DNA of 36,060 nucleotides, taken from Methylibium sp. (GTDB taxonomy: Bacteria; Pseudomonadota; Gammaproteobacteria; Burkholderiales; Burkholderiaceae_C). The DNA lies in assembly GCA_013824165.1 (NCBI GenBank), contig PNNH01000086.1, positions 1 through 36,060 of the forward strand. The letters run 5' to 3'. Below, piece after piece: positions 1-8,061 of this stretch. Both the position numbers and the translations under genes were made by a program. The notes beneath the pieces were generated by a model. That model was not told where the DNA came from. It searched no databases and worked only from the letters and a program-made list of their open reading frames with translations. How positions within the stretch are numbered: the first letter of the stretch is position 1; every line of letters begins with the position of its first letter.

Positions 1-641
1 GCCTGCAGCGTCAGGCCGCCGAGGCACAGCTGAGCCTGCTGGCTTCGCAACTGGAGCCGCACATGCTGTTCAACACGCTGGCCAATCTGCGCGTACTGAT
101 CGGCATGGACCCGGCTCGCGCCCAGGACATGCTGGATCGGCTGATCGCCTTTCTGCGCGCCACGCTGCAAGCCTCGCGCAGCAAGTCGCACCCGCTGCGC
201 GATGAGTTCGCGAGGCTGGGCGACTATCTGGCCCTGATGCAGGTGCGTATGGGTGCGCGCCTGCGCACCGAGCTGAGCTTACCCGCCGAGCTGGCCGAGC
301 TGCCGGTGCCGCCGCTGCTGTTGCAGCCACTGGTGGAGAACGCCATCAAGCATGGGCTGGAGCCGCATGTGGAAGGCGGCCTGCTGAAGGTGACGGCCGC
401 TCTCGATGGTTCGCAGTTGCTGCTGGAGGTGCGCGACACCGGTGCGGGTCTCGCCAGCACGCCGGGCTTGAGTGGCACAGGCTTCGGCCTGGAGCAAGTG
501 CGCAACCGCCTGCAAACCCAATATGGAGACGCGGCCAGCGTCAGCATCAGCGCGGCCGGCGACAGCGCCGGCGGCACGCTGGTGCGGATCCGACTCCCCG
601 TGGCCCCAGCGCCGCAAACCGAACCCGCGAGACTCTCATGA
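1..641 (+). CDS. Sensor histidine kinase, LytS/YehU type (3' part only)
   Basis: The reading frame is open from base 3, so the gene begins before the window. The visible part holds the His_kinase core (LEPHMLFNTLANLR, encoded at about 51-92), whose histidine is the expected phosphoacceptor. It is followed by an HATPase domain with an N box (LVENAIKHGLEP), a G1 box (VRDTGAGL) and a G2 box (GTGFGLEQVRNRL). In this family the N-terminal membrane or sensory part precedes the core, but here it lies outside the window. The stop codon overlaps the start of the LytTR regulator (ATGA at 638-641), so the two are translationally coupled and almost certainly form a two-component pair. The signal sensed cannot be inferred. 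Confidence 0.93.
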   Translation, partial: LQRQAAEAQLSLLASQLEPHMLFNTLANLRVLIGMDPARAQDMLDRLIAFLRATLQASRSKSHPLRDEFARLGDYLALMQVRMGARLRTELSLPAELAELPVPPLLLQPLVENAIKHGLEPHVEGGLLKVTAALDGSQLLLEVRDTGAGLASTPGLSGTGFGLEQVRNRLQTQYGDAASVSISAAGDSAGGTLVRIRLPVAPAPQTEPARLS

Positions 642-1486
642 ATCGAAAGCCCACCGCCCTGATCGCCGAGGACGAGCCGCTGCTGGCAGAGCATCTGCGC
701 CAGCAGCTGACCGCGCTGTGGCCCGAGCTGGACATCATCGCGATGGCGTCCAGCGGCCCCGAGGCCCTGGCCGCGGCACTGAAGCTGCAGCCCGCCATCT
801 GCTTCCTCGACATCCGCATGCCGGGCATGACCGGCCTCGAGCTTGCCCAGGCGCTGGCCGAGGACTGGCCGGACGAAACGGCGGCACCGTTCCCGCTGCT
901 GGTGTTTGTCACCGCCCATGACGAATATGCGCTGCAGGCCTTCGAGCGTGCCGCGGTGGACTATGTGCTCAAGCCCGTGCAGACCGAGCGGCTGGCACGC
1001 ACTTGCGAGCGGCTTCGCGGGGCCTTGTCCACAGCGCCGGACGCGCCCAATGCCAGCGAGCTGTCGCTGGGAACGCAAGGCGTGGTGGCCCAGCTCAGAG
1101 AGCTGCTGGCCGCACCCGGGCTGGCCCAGGCACTGGGACAGCAGGTGCCACAGGCGGCGGCACCATTGCGCGTGCTGCAGGTCAGCGTGGGCAGCGCCAT
1201 CCAGATGGTGCCGATCGGCGACGTCGTGTTCTTCGAGGCGGCCGACAAGTATGTGCGGGTGCTGACCGCGGACCGCGAGTACCTGATCCGCGCCTCGCTG
1301 CGCGAACTGCTACCCCAGCTGGACCAGCAAGTCTTCTGGCAGGTGCATCGCAGCGTGGTGGTGCGCATCGACGCGGTGGAGCGGGCGCAGCGCGATGAAG
1401 CCGGCAGGCTCAGCCTGCAGCTGCGCCAGCGGCCCGAGCGCTTGAGTGTGAGCCGCATGCATACCCACCTTTTCAAAGGCCTGTGA
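638..1486 (+). CDS. LytTR-family response regulator
   Basis: 282 aa. The N-terminal receiver domain (about residues 5-120) has the acidic pair E11/D12, phosphoacceptor D58 (CFLDIRMPG), conserved T92 and K112 (YVLKPV). The C-terminal LytTR DNA-binding domain (about 175-280) contains the typical segment VVFFEAADKYVRVLT and VHRSVVVRIDAV. Regulators of this class bind DNA as dimers at direct repeats; the target is not visible here. The start overlaps the stop of the upstream histidine kinase by 4 bases, which supports a cognate pair. About 130 bases separate it from the downstream 2TM gene, which may be part of the same operon or a target. Confidence 0.95.
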   Translation: MNRKPTALIAEDEPLLAEHLRQQLTALWPELDIIAMASSGPEALAAALKLQPAICFLDIRMPGMTGLELAQALAEDWPDETAAPFPLLVFVTAHDEYALQAFERAAVDYVLKPVQTERLARTCERLRGALSTAPDAPNASELSLGTQGVVAQLRELLAAPGLAQALGQQVPQAAAPLRVLQVSVGSAIQMVPIGDVVFFEAADKYVRVLTADREYLIRASLRELLPQLDQQVFWQVHRSVVVRIDAVERAQRDEAGRLSLQLRQRPERLSVSRMHTHLFKGL

Positions 1487-1615
1487 GGCCCACGCCATCC
1501 GCGACGCACCGCTAACCAATCGCGCCGCACAGCTTCCATTCGTCGCGCCGTGCTGGCAGGCGCTTGCAGCAGGCGACATCATGAGGCCAACCCTGACGCA
1601 ACCAAGGAGATCAAG

Positions 1616-1924
1616 ATGACGATGGAAGACACCCCAGTGAGCGAAGAACAGCGCCTGATGCGCGAGGCCAAGCGCCGCGTTGACATGAAGATGGGCTTCC
1701 TGACCCATCTGCTGGTGTTCGTGCTGGTCAACGGCGGGCTGTACCTGCTCAACGGTTTCACTGGCTCCCAGCGCTGGCACCACTTTCCACTGTGGGGTTG
1801 GGGGCTGGGCCTGACCATCCACGGCATCGTGACCTTGATTGCGCTGCAGGGCTCGGGTCTACGCGAGCGCATGATGGACAAGGAGCTGCAACAGTTGCGC
1901 GAGCGCCAGCAGCGGCGCGGCTGA
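1616..1924 (+). CDS. 2TM-domain membrane protein
   Basis: 102 aa. The start at 1616 was chosen over an in-frame ATG at 1550 because AAGGAGA lies at 1604-1610, 5 bases before it. A charged N-terminus (EEQRLMREAKRRVDMKMGF) leads into a first membrane helix (HLLVFVLVNGGLYLL), a Trp-rich turn (RWHHFPLWGWGLG) and a second helix (LTIHGIVTLIAL), then a basic, probably coiled tail (ERMMDKELQQLRERQQRR). This pattern fits the 2TM domain family, which is often found near or fused to LytS-type kinases. The preceding two-component pair fits that habit, but its role is unknown. Confidence 0.85.
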   Translation: MTMEDTPVSEEQRLMREAKRRVDMKMGFLTHLLVFVLVNGGLYLLNGFTGSQRWHHFPLWGWGLGLTIHGIVTLIALQGSGLRERMMDKELQQLRERQQRRG

Positions 1925-1956
1925 GCAAGACACCGCTCATCTGGCTGAGCACCGCT

Positions 1957-1990
1957 GTAAAAAAAAGAGCGGCCCCGAGGGGCCGCTCTT
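1957..1990 (-). terminator. Rho-independent terminator of the TonB receptor gene
   Basis: An 11-bp GC-rich stem (AAGAGCGGCCC / GGGCCGCTCTT, 1965-1975 and 1980-1990) with a CGAG loop. Read on the minus strand it ends in a run of U residues (the A-run at 1959-1966), so it chiefly terminates the receptor gene ending at 2026. It may also stop plus-strand transcripts from the 2TM gene, though no good T-run follows on that side. Confidence 0.88.
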
Positions 1991-2025
1991 GCTTGGTATG
2001 GCGAAAGAAACGTTTCAGCGCCTGA

Positions 2026-5000
2026 TCAGAACTCGTAGCGAGCCGTGATCTGAACCGCCCACTGCGACTCGCCCTTGGCCTGGCGGGTCGTGTAGTCCTC
2101 GACGCTGCCCAGGCTGTAGATGTAGCGGCCCTGCGCGTCCAGGCCCTTGTAGTTGACGAAGCTGCGTGCTGCGCCGCCGGCCGACTGGAAGGCCACTTCG
2201 TCGACACGGCCCCAACGCTTGTTCAGCAGATTGCCGAAGTTCAGGATGTCGAAGGACACCACACCCTTGTGGCGGCTGGTGAAGCCGGGGACTTCCTGGC
2301 TCAGACGCACGTCGAAGCTGTTGACCCAGGGCGAGGTGCTGCCATTGCGGCCGACAACCTTGCCACGTGCACCGTCCAGATCCGGATTGGCATCGACGAT
2401 CTGCCAGAAGCGCGCCTCTTCGGCCGCGCCGCCGGCGAACACCACCTCGCCAGATCCCGGCGCCTTGGGGACGTACATCAGGTCGTTGCCGGCCAGGCCG
2501 TCGCCGTTCAGGTCGTTGTAGTAAGTCCAGCTGTAAGGCTTGCCGCGGCGGCCCTCATAGAACACACCCATTGTGGTCTTGTATTTGCCGATGAAGGCAC
2601 GCGACCAGTTGATGGCACCGCTGAAGCGGTCGCGCACGGTGTAAGCCGAGTTCGCTGCCACTTCTTCATTCGGGTTGAAGATCGAGCGGGCGTTGAAGTT
2701 CGAGTTGGACACCGACGAGGTCAGCGGGCTGACTTCGGTGGCCTTGGTCATCGTGTAGGCGACCATCCAGTTCAGGCCTGGCATCGGCTGCTGTGACAAG
2801 CTCACCGTCAAGGCATCGCCGCCACCCTTACTGCTGTTGGTGGCCAGCAGCACATTGCTGTAGGCCGAGTTGCTCAGCGCGCGCGAGCTCACCGAGCCAC
2901 CGCAACCAGCGCCCGTGGCATTGACGCTACCAGCTGCTGTCCAGCAGTTGGTGTTGTAGCCGTTGGCGTTGTAGTAGAGATTGCGACCGTCGACACCGGT
3001 GCGGGTGACCGCGCCCAGATTCAGGTGCTGGTAGAACACGCCGTCCTTGACGTCGCTGTGCACCCACTCGGCACCTGCGACCAAACCGCCGAAAGGCAGC
3101 TCGGCGTCGAGGGCCAGGTTCATCTTCCAGATCGAAGGCTGACGCAGGTTGCCGGACAGGAAGTCGACGTTGGCTGCCGGCGGTGTGCCGGCAGGACGCG
3201 GCTGGTTCAGCGGATCCGGCGAGAACACCACGCTGTTCAGGCAGGCAGCGCGGTTGGAGCCCGACACCAGCTCGCTGGCAGAGCCGCAGCCGATGAAGCC
3301 CAGCGCATTGCCCGTGTTGGAGTAGGGGTTGGACAGCCAGACGTTGGCAGCGGCGCCCTGGAACAGACCGAAGCCGCCACGCAGTTGCATGCGACGGGTC
3401 TTCTCACCCAGATTCAGGTTGAAGCCGAAGCGTGGCTGGACCAGCGACACGCCATCCGGGCGGACGGTGTTGTCCAGACCAAATCCGCCGCTCTGGCGCG
3501 TGTTGGTGGCAGCGTTGCCCGCCACCATGGGCTGGGCGGCCGCAGCGTTGTAGAGAGGCTTGTCAGGCATGCCGGTCTGGTCGACACGGGCGCCCATCGT
3601 CACGGTCAGCTTGTCGCTGACTTCCCAGGTGTCCTGCAGGAACAGGCCCACATTGTTCAGGTTCCAGCGTGCGATGCCGTCCTGAAGCGTGTTGCCTGCC
3701 AGAGGCAGCTGTGCCTGATAGGCGGAAGGACGACCGCGCTGGAAGTTCTCCAGCACGGCGGCCTCGATCTGCGCGGCCGAAGCGGTGGCGCAGTTGATCG
3801 CGCCGAAGGTGTAGCTGTAGCCCGACTCGCACTGGAACTTGTACTGACCGTTCACGTCTTGCAGGAAGGCGTTGAAGATCTTGTTCTGGCTGAAATCGGT
3901 GCCGAACTTCAGCTCATGGTTGTCGCGCACCCAGGTCGCACCCAGGTAGCCGTCAACCGCGTCCGTGCGCAGTTCATTGAAGTGGCGGCTGCGCTCAGTG
4001 CCAACCCACAGCGTGCGTTCGCCGGAAGCAACGCCGGCCGGCACGGTGCCGCCGAAGTCGAAGGCAATTGTCGGCAACTTGCTGTTGTTGACATGCAGGC
4101 TCTCGGTCTGGCGCTTGGACAGCTTGACCTCGGTGGAGAAGTTCGGGGTCCAGTCGCCGAACCATTGCGCAACGACGCTCTCAACCGTCTTGTCTTGTGC
4201 GTACCAGTGCGAGCTCAGGGACAGCGAACGCGAACCGATGTTGGTGAAGAAGGGTTCACTCTGCTCGGTCTTTGTGTAGCGCACATTGGCGCGGTGCTGT
4301 TCGTTGATGGTCCAGTCCAGCTTGATCAGCTGATCCTTGACAGTCAGCGCCGTGCCGGTCGGGATGGCCGAACTGCCCAGGTCCATGCCCCAGGTGTTCT
4401 TGCCAATATTGCGAATCCCGTCGATGGCTGCCTGCGTGATGCCGACGTTGGTCAGACTGCCGCCGATCGGACCAAAGTCCGGCGAGGCCTTGGAGCTCTT
4501 CAGCTCTTCGTAGCTGGTGAAGAAGAACAGCTTGTCCTTGATGATCGGGCCACCCAGCGTGAAGCCCTTGGTGTCCTCAACGAAGGCCGGTGCATCGGTG
4601 TACTCGCCAGTGGTGCGATTCAGGCGCTTGCCGACCAGCGCCTCATCACGCCAGACGTAATACAGACTGCCCTTGAACTCATTGGTGCCGGACTTGGTCA
4701 CGGCATTGATGTTGGCACCGGTATAGCCCTTCTGCGTCACGTCGTAGTTCGAGACGTTGACCTGGACCGACTGGATCGCATCGATCGAGATCGGCTGCTT
4801 GGCGGTCGGCAGGTTGTTGGACTCCAGGCCGAAGGTGTCGCTGATGTTGACGCCGTCGATGGTGATCGAGTTGTAGCGCGTGTTCTGGCCCATGGCCGAG
4901 ATCTCGCCGCGCTCCTTGTCGGTCTGCGACAAGCGCGGGTCGATACGCGCATAGTCTTGCAGGTTGCGCTGGATCGAGGCCAGGCCATCGAGTTCCTGGC

Positions 5001-5436
5001 GGCCGATATTGGTGCCGGCGCCTGTAGCACCGGCGTTGAAGCGACCGACCGAAGCCGCCGAGCCGGTCACCGTCACGGTGGCCAGCTGCGAAGCGCCGAG
5101 GGTCACGTCCAGCGCCAGGCTTTCTGCCAGGGCCAGGAAGACGCCGTCGCGGGTTTCCTTGTCGGCACCCTTGCTGACGGTGATCGTGTAGGGCCCGCCC
5201 ACACGCAGGCCGCGTGCCGAGTAGCGGCCTTCCGCATCGGTCACCAGGTTGGTCACCGAGCCCGACTCGCGATGCAGGATCACGACCGCAGCGCCCGCGA
5301 CGGGCTTGCCGTCGTTCGAGACGATGCGACCGCCGACCGCGGCCGTGGTGTTCTGCGCCATGACCGGCGCTGCGGCCACGATGGCCACAGCCACGCTCAG
5401 CGCAGTCCGTGTGAAGTTCCAACGATTGCTGTTCAT
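2026..5436 (-). CDS. Oar-like TonB-dependent outer-membrane receptor
   Basis: 1136 aa from the ATG at 5436, which has AGGAG at 5445-5449; the frame is open further upstream, but that part codes for no signal peptide. Residues 1-27 form a signal peptide (cleavage after PVMA). Residues 29-110 are a carboxypeptidase-regulatory-like beta-sandwich (VGGRIVSNDGKPVAGAAVVI). A plug domain follows (NSITIDGVNI, SNYDVTQKGYTGANINAVTK), then a long beta-barrel ending in the aromatic C-terminus ARYEF. Putative extracellular loops carry cysteine pairs. The combination matches Oar-like receptors, which take up large ligands through TonB energy; the substrate is unknown. A PurR/LacI-type operator upstream suggests repression by a sugar- or purine-responsive LacI-family protein. 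A strong terminator follows, so it is probably monocistronic. Confidence 0.93.
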   Translation of the reverse strand: MNSNRWNFTRTALSVAVAIVAAAPVMAQNTTAAVGGRIVSNDGKPVAGAAVVILHRESGSVTNLVTDAEGRYSARGLRVGGPYTITVSKGADKETRDGVFLALAESLALDVTLGASQLATVTVTGSAASVGRFNAGATGAGTNIGRQELDGLASIQRNLQDYARIDPRLSQTDKERGEISAMGQNTRYNSITIDGVNISDTFGLESNNLPTAKQPISIDAIQSVQVNVSNYDVTQKGYTGANINAVTKSGTNEFKGSLYYVWRDEALVGKRLNRTTGEYTDAPAFVEDTKGFTLGGPIIKDKLFFFTSYEELKSSKASPDFGPIGGSLTNVGITQAAIDGIRNIGKNTWGMDLGSSAIPTGTALTVKDQLIKLDWTINEQHRANVRYTKTEQSEPFFTNIGSRSLSLSSHWYAQDKTVESVVAQWFGDWTPNFSTEVKLSKRQTESLHVNNSKLPTIAFDFGGTVPAGVASGERTLWVGTERSRHFNELRTDAVDGYLGATWVRDNHELKFGTDFSQNKIFNAFLQDVNGQYKFQCESGYSYTFGAINCATASAAQIEAAVLENFQRGRPSAYQAQLPLAGNTLQDGIARWNLNNVGLFLQDTWEVSDKLTVTMGARVDQTGMPDKPLYNAAAAQPMVAGNAATNTRQSGGFGLDNTVRPDGVSLVQPRFGFNLNLGEKTRRMQLRGGFGLFQGAAANVWLSNPYSNTGNALGFIGCGSASELVSGSNRAACLNSVVFSPDPLNQPRPAGTPPAANVDFLSGNLRQPSIWKMNLALDAELPFGGLVAGAEWVHSDVKDGVFYQHLNLGAVTRTGVDGRNLYYNANGYNTNCWTAAGSVNATGAGCGGSVSSRALSNSAYSNVLLATNSSKGGGDALTVSLSQQPMPGLNWMVAYTMTKATEVSPLTSSVSNSNFNARSIFNPNEEVAANSAYTVRDRFSGAINWSRAFIGKYKTTMGVFYEGRRGKPYSWTYYNDLNGDGLAGNDLMYVPKAPGSGEVVFAGGAAEEARFWQIVDANPDLDGARGKVVGRNGSTSPWVNSFDVRLSQEVPGFTSRHKGVVSFDILNFGNLLNKRWGRVDEVAFQSAGGAARSFVNYKGLDAQGRYIYSLGSVEDYTTRQAKGESQWAVQITARYEF

Positions 5437-5512
5437 CCTGATGACTCCTGAAAGAGAAAGCGCACAGCGCCCTGCCGAGGCTTGACTGGAAAAAATGTAG
5501 CACCGCCATTGG

Positions 5513-5528
5513 TCGCAAACGTTTGGGA
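5513..5528 (-). promoter_or_regulatory. PurR/LacI-type operator before the TonB receptor
   Basis: CAAACGTTTG at 5516-5525 is a perfect 10-bp palindrome with the central CG typical of LacI-family sites. By my count 13 of 16 bases from 5513 match the E. coli PurR consensus ACGCAAACGTTTGCGT. It lies about 80 bases upstream of the receptor start. A -10-like TACATT (5499-5494, minus strand) lies just downstream, so a bound protein would block the promoter. The regulator is not in the window. Confidence 0.65.
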
Positions 5529-5530
5529 TC

Positions 5531-5865
5531 GCAGTTTCCCCACACCGAGAAACCCCCCTCTTGCTTCTGCTGCGCAGTTGTGAGACCGCGCCCATCAACC
5601 GCCTCATGCCGGCCGAACAAGAGTCATTTGCGCACACCGACGGTGCCTTGGAGCGTGCCGACCGCTTCAGCAAGGATGGTGCCACCCTGCTTTCAGTGCA
5701 CAGCCAAAAGCCGCCCAATTTCGCCGGCTGAGTCTCGCGGATTCATGTTTAAAGTAGATGACAGTCCGGGCTCGGCGGGCGGAATTACGCCACCACCGCG
5801 AGTCGACCGCTGACACAGGCCAAGCACAGCGGCATGACGCCAACTGGGGCATGTCGCACCAGCCC
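5531..5865. other. Intergenic stretch with no gene seen
   Basis: Between the divergent receptor gene and the small membrane gene there are about 500 bases without a credible CDS. Short open frames here have no ribosome-binding site and no protein-like composition. Apart from the operator at 5513-5528 and the promoter-like elements near 5866-5903, nothing was recognised. Confidence 0.6.
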
Positions 5866-5903
5866 AGTGCCCCTTGGCACTGCACGACCTCTTGATGCAT
5901 AGT
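5866..5903 (+). promoter_or_regulatory. Candidate promoter with overlapping small inverted repeat
   Basis: TTGGCA (5874-5879) and CATAGT (5898-5903) are spaced by 18 bases and resemble -35 and -10 boxes; transcription would start about 28 bases before the small membrane gene. AGTGCC-CCTT-GGCACT (5866-5881) is a 6-bp inverted repeat overlapping the -35 box and could be an operator. Based on pattern only. Confidence 0.35.
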
Positions 5904-5937
5904 TGCTGACACCAAACTGACGTTCATGAGGTGTGGC

Positions 5938-6201
5938 ATGACACTGATCCAGCTGGCACAAGTCAAGCAATGGATGCGGCTGCACGGGCATCGGCATGGC
6001 GTGGAGTTGCAGATCTGGGACCTGATCCTGTGCTGCTGGGTGCTGGGCTGGGCCGCCTTGCCTGGGCTGATTCTGCTGCAGCACTGGGCGGTGCTGCCAG
6101 GACTCTTGCTGGGAACCTTGCTGCCTACGGGCTATGTCCGTTGGCGCAGCCGCATGCATCGGCTCGGGCGCCTGCGCTGTGATTGGCTGTGTGCGCTGTA
6201 G
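5938..6201 (+). CDS. Small two-helix membrane protein, unknown function
   Basis: 87 aa. The ATG at 5938 is preferred over an in-frame one at 5926 because GAGG (5928-5931) lies 6 bases before it. A polar, amphipathic N-terminus (MTLIQLAQVKQWMRLHGHRHGVELQIWD) precedes two hydrophobic segments (about residues 30-47 and 50-66), then a basic tail (RWRSRMHRLGRLR). The positive-inside pattern suggests both ends are cytoplasmic. No domain was recognised. A terminator follows directly and there is promoter-like sequence upstream, so it looks like a single-gene unit. It is probably a real gene, with no assigned role. Confidence 0.6.
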   Translation: MTLIQLAQVKQWMRLHGHRHGVELQIWDLILCCWVLGWAALPGLILLQHWAVLPGLLLGTLLPTGYVRWRSRMHRLGRLRCDWLCAL

Positions 6202-6229
6202 CTTGGCTGTCAACGCGCGCCAAAAAGCG

Positions 6230-6253
6230 AAAGCCCCGACATGCGGGGCTTTT
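6230..6253. terminator. Bidirectional Rho-independent terminator
   Basis: AAAGCCCCG (6230-6238), loop ACATG, CGGGGCTTT (6244-6252). T-rich sequence follows on the plus strand (6250-6253), and on the minus strand the A-run at 6222-6226 gives a U-run slightly further out. It sits between convergent genes ending at 6201 and 6274 and can serve both. Confidence 0.8.
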
Positions 6254-6273
6254 CAAGAGCGGGCAGCGCCGGA

Positions 6274-6606
6274 TCAATGTATCAAACCGATCCACTCGCC
6301 CGCTTGCTGGTAGCGGTTGAACAGCTGCATGGCCAGTTGCTGAAGCGCGGGGTTGGCGCTGGCATGTGCCGCGGCCAAGCGCTCAAAGGCATACAGCCGG
6401 TCGTAGAGCATGCGGGTTGGCTGCAAGCCCTGACCTTCCGCCTGGAGCATGCGCTGGAACTCCTGCAAATCGCTCAGTGCCACCGCGCCGGCCACCGGCA
6501 TGTCGAGCACAAAGCTCTCAGCCGCGGACTCGGGCATCAGGAAGACGTCCGGAAGCGTCGGCAGTTCGTGAGCAGCGGCAGGCAGGAGGTGGAGCGGGAC
6601 AATCAT
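6274..6606 (-). CDS. Conserved-looking protein of unknown function
   Basis: 110 aa from the ATG at 6606, which has GAGG (6613-6616) 6 bases upstream; a GTG 15 bases earlier is possible but lacks such a site. The protein is acidic and soluble, with no signal peptide or membrane segment. The N-terminal half is rich in Pro and Leu (HLLPAAAHELPTLPDVFLMPES); the C-terminal half is predicted helical (LYAFERLAAAHASANPALQQLAMQLFNRYQQAGEWIGL). It lies downstream of dcd on the same strand, about 100 bases away with a hairpin between. No family was recognised. Confidence 0.6.
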   Translation of the reverse strand: MIVPLHLLPAAAHELPTLPDVFLMPESAAESFVLDMPVAGAVALSDLQEFQRMLQAEGQGLQPTRMLYDRLYAFERLAAAHASANPALQQLAMQLFNRYQQAGEWIGLIH

Positions 6607-6677
6607 CGGAAACCTCGTCACGGATGACTTCGATGACGGGATGATGAGCGCCCGAGCAAAAACTTAAGTCCGAAATA

Positions 6678-6693
6678 GGGGTGCATTCACCCC
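6678..6693 (-). terminator. Possible terminator downstream of dcd
   Basis: GGGGTG-CATT-CACCCC forms a 6-bp stem 11 bases past the dcd stop. On the minus strand it is followed by TATTTCGG, a weak U-tract, so termination may be partial and allow read-through into the next gene. Confidence 0.4.
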
Positions 6694-6703
6694 CTCATTC
6701 CGC

Positions 6704-7273
6704 TCAAGTTTTGGGCAAGGTAACGCCGCGCTGCCCCTGGTACTTGCCGCCGCGGTCCTTGTAGCTGGTCTCGCAGACCTCGTCGCTCTCGAAGAACAGC
6801 ACCTGCGCGCAGCCCTCGCCCGCGTAGATCTTGGCCGGCAGCGGCGTGGTGTTGCTGAACTCCAGCGTCACATAGCCCTCCCACTCAGGCTCGAAGGGCG
6901 TGACGTTGACGATGATGCCGCAGCGCGCATACGTGCTCTTGCCCAGACAGATCGTCAGCACATTGCGCGGAATGCGGAAGTACTCCACCGTGCGCGCCAG
7001 CGCAAAGCTGTTGGGCGGGATGATGCAGACATCGCTCTCGATGTCGACAAAGCTCCGCTCATCGAAGTTCTTCGGGTCCACCACGGTGCTGTAGATGTTG
7101 GTGAACACCTTGAACTCGGGCGCGCAGCGGATGTCATAGCCATAGCTGCTGGTGCCATAGCTGACGATCTTGTGCCCATCCGGCGCATTGCGCACCTGGC
7201 CGGGCTCGAAGGGCTCGATCATGCCGTGCTGCTCGGCCATGCGGCGGATCCACTTGTCGCTCTTGATGCTCAT
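6704..7273 (-). CDS. dcd: dCTP deaminase
   Basis: 189 aa, essentially the size of E. coli Dcd. It converts dCTP to dUTP, the main cytosolic route to thymidylate precursors in many proteobacteria, and acts as a homotrimer. The substrate-binding block GKSTYARCG (111-119) and the catalytic block [11 protein letters not shown], with catalytic E138, are intact, as is the C-terminal segment [23 protein letters not shown] that closes over the nucleotide. A TAGAAT -10-like box (7311-7306) lies 32 bases before the ATG. It is divergent from the Crp/Fnr-family gene and shares a compact symmetric promoter region with it. Confidence 0.97.
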   Translation of the reverse strand: MSIKSDKWIRRMAEQHGMIEPFEPGQVRNAPDGHKIVSYGTSSYGYDIRCAPEFKVFTNIYSTVVDPKNFDERSFVDIESDVCIIPPNSFALARTVEYFRIPRNVLTICLGKSTYARCGIIVNVTPFEPEWEGYVTLEFSNTTPLPAKIYAGEGCAQVLFFESDEVCETSYKDRGGKYQGQRGVTLPKT

Positions 7274-7303
7274 CGGGATGAAAGCTCTTTTGACGCAATG
7301 CAG

Positions 7304-7334
7304 CGATTCTAGGCGCCCACCCTTCCTAGAATCG
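7304..7334. promoter_or_regulatory. Symmetric divergent promoter/inverted repeat between dcd and the Crp/Fnr gene
   Basis: CGATTCTAGG (7304-7313) and CCTAGAATCG (7325-7334) are perfect 10-bp inverted arms separated by 11 bases. Each arm contains a TAGAAT hexamer resembling a -10 box: 7311-7306 on the minus strand for dcd and 7327-7332 on the plus strand for the regulator. The two -10 boxes lie back to back, so polymerases on the two promoters would exclude one another. A protein dimer binding the arms could control both. Confidence 0.6.
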
Positions 7335-7338
7335 ACGT

Positions 7339-8061
7339 ATGAAGCTGCAAGAGATGCTGGAGAAATCGGTCTGGGGGCGCAACCTCAGCTCAGCTGAGCT
7401 GGCGCGTGTGACTGCCGAATGCCGCGAGCGCAGCGTGGCGGCCGGCCAGGCCATGGTGCGCATGGGCGAACCTGCCGAGCACTGGATGGGTCTGATCAGC
7501 GGCTTCGGCAAGATGAGCATCTACTCACCCGGCGGCCGCGAGACAACCCTGCTGGGCGTCGCACCGGGCGGCTGGTTCGGTGAAGGCACCTTGATCAAGC
7601 GCGGCCATTGGCAGTACGACGGCGTGGCGATGCGCGACAGCCGGCTGGCGCTGATGCCGCGCGAAACCTTCGAGTGGCTGCGCAACACCAGCCTGCCCTT
7701 CAACCACTATCTGCAAGGGCTGATGAATGCGCGCATGGGCTGCTTCATCGCCCAGCTCAGCAACGCCCGCCTGCTCGACTCCACCGAGCGTGTGGCCCGC
7801 AGCCTGGCCGCTCTGTTCAATCCCGAGCTGTATCCGCAGCCCGGGCCGTTCCTGGATCTGCGTCAGTCCGAGGTCGGGCAGCTCGCTGGCGTATCCAGGC
7901 AGCGCGCCAACGCAGCCTTGCAGAAACTCGAAGCGGTCGGCCTGATCGCCGTGCGTCGGCGTGGCATCGAGGTGCTGGATCTGCAGGGGCTGCGCGACTT
8001 TTCAAGCCCGGCGCAGCGCCCCGCATCGGCGACCATCACGACACCAGCACTGGCGTCGTGA
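7339..8061 (+). CDS. Crp/Fnr-family transcriptional regulator
   Basis: 240 aa. Residues about 15-130 form a cyclic-nucleotide-binding-like beta-roll ([40 protein letters not shown]). Residues about 165-225 form a winged helix-turn-helix ([31 protein letters not shown]). The usual cAMP-contacting R-S/A pair after the GE motif is not evident and there is no FNR-type cysteine cluster, so the ligand is unknown. A TAGAAT box ends 6 bases before the ATG and no ribosome-binding site is seen, which suggests a leaderless mRNA. The 3' end overlaps the convergent RND gene by 26 bases. Confidence 0.88.
   Translation: MKLQEMLEKSVWGRNLSSAELARVTAECRERSVAAGQAMVRMGEPAEHWMGLISGFGKMSIYSPGGRETTLLGVAPGGWFGEGTLIKRGHWQYDGVAMRDSRLALMPRETFEWLRNTSLPFNHYLQGLMNARMGCFIAQLSNARLLDSTERVARSLAALFNPELYPQPGPFLDLRQSEVGQLAGVSRQRANAALQKLEAVGLIAVRRRGIEVLDLQGLRDFSSPAQRPASATITTPALAS

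Noticed and set aside
3025-5451. 808-codon open frame on the plus strand
   Set aside because: It is antisense to the TonB receptor, has no ribosome-binding site and no recognisable domain; long mirror frames are expected in high-GC DNA.
5437-5718. N-terminal extension of the TonB receptor frame
   Set aside because: The extension has no signal peptide, while the ATG at 5436 has a good ribosome-binding site and a clear signal sequence.
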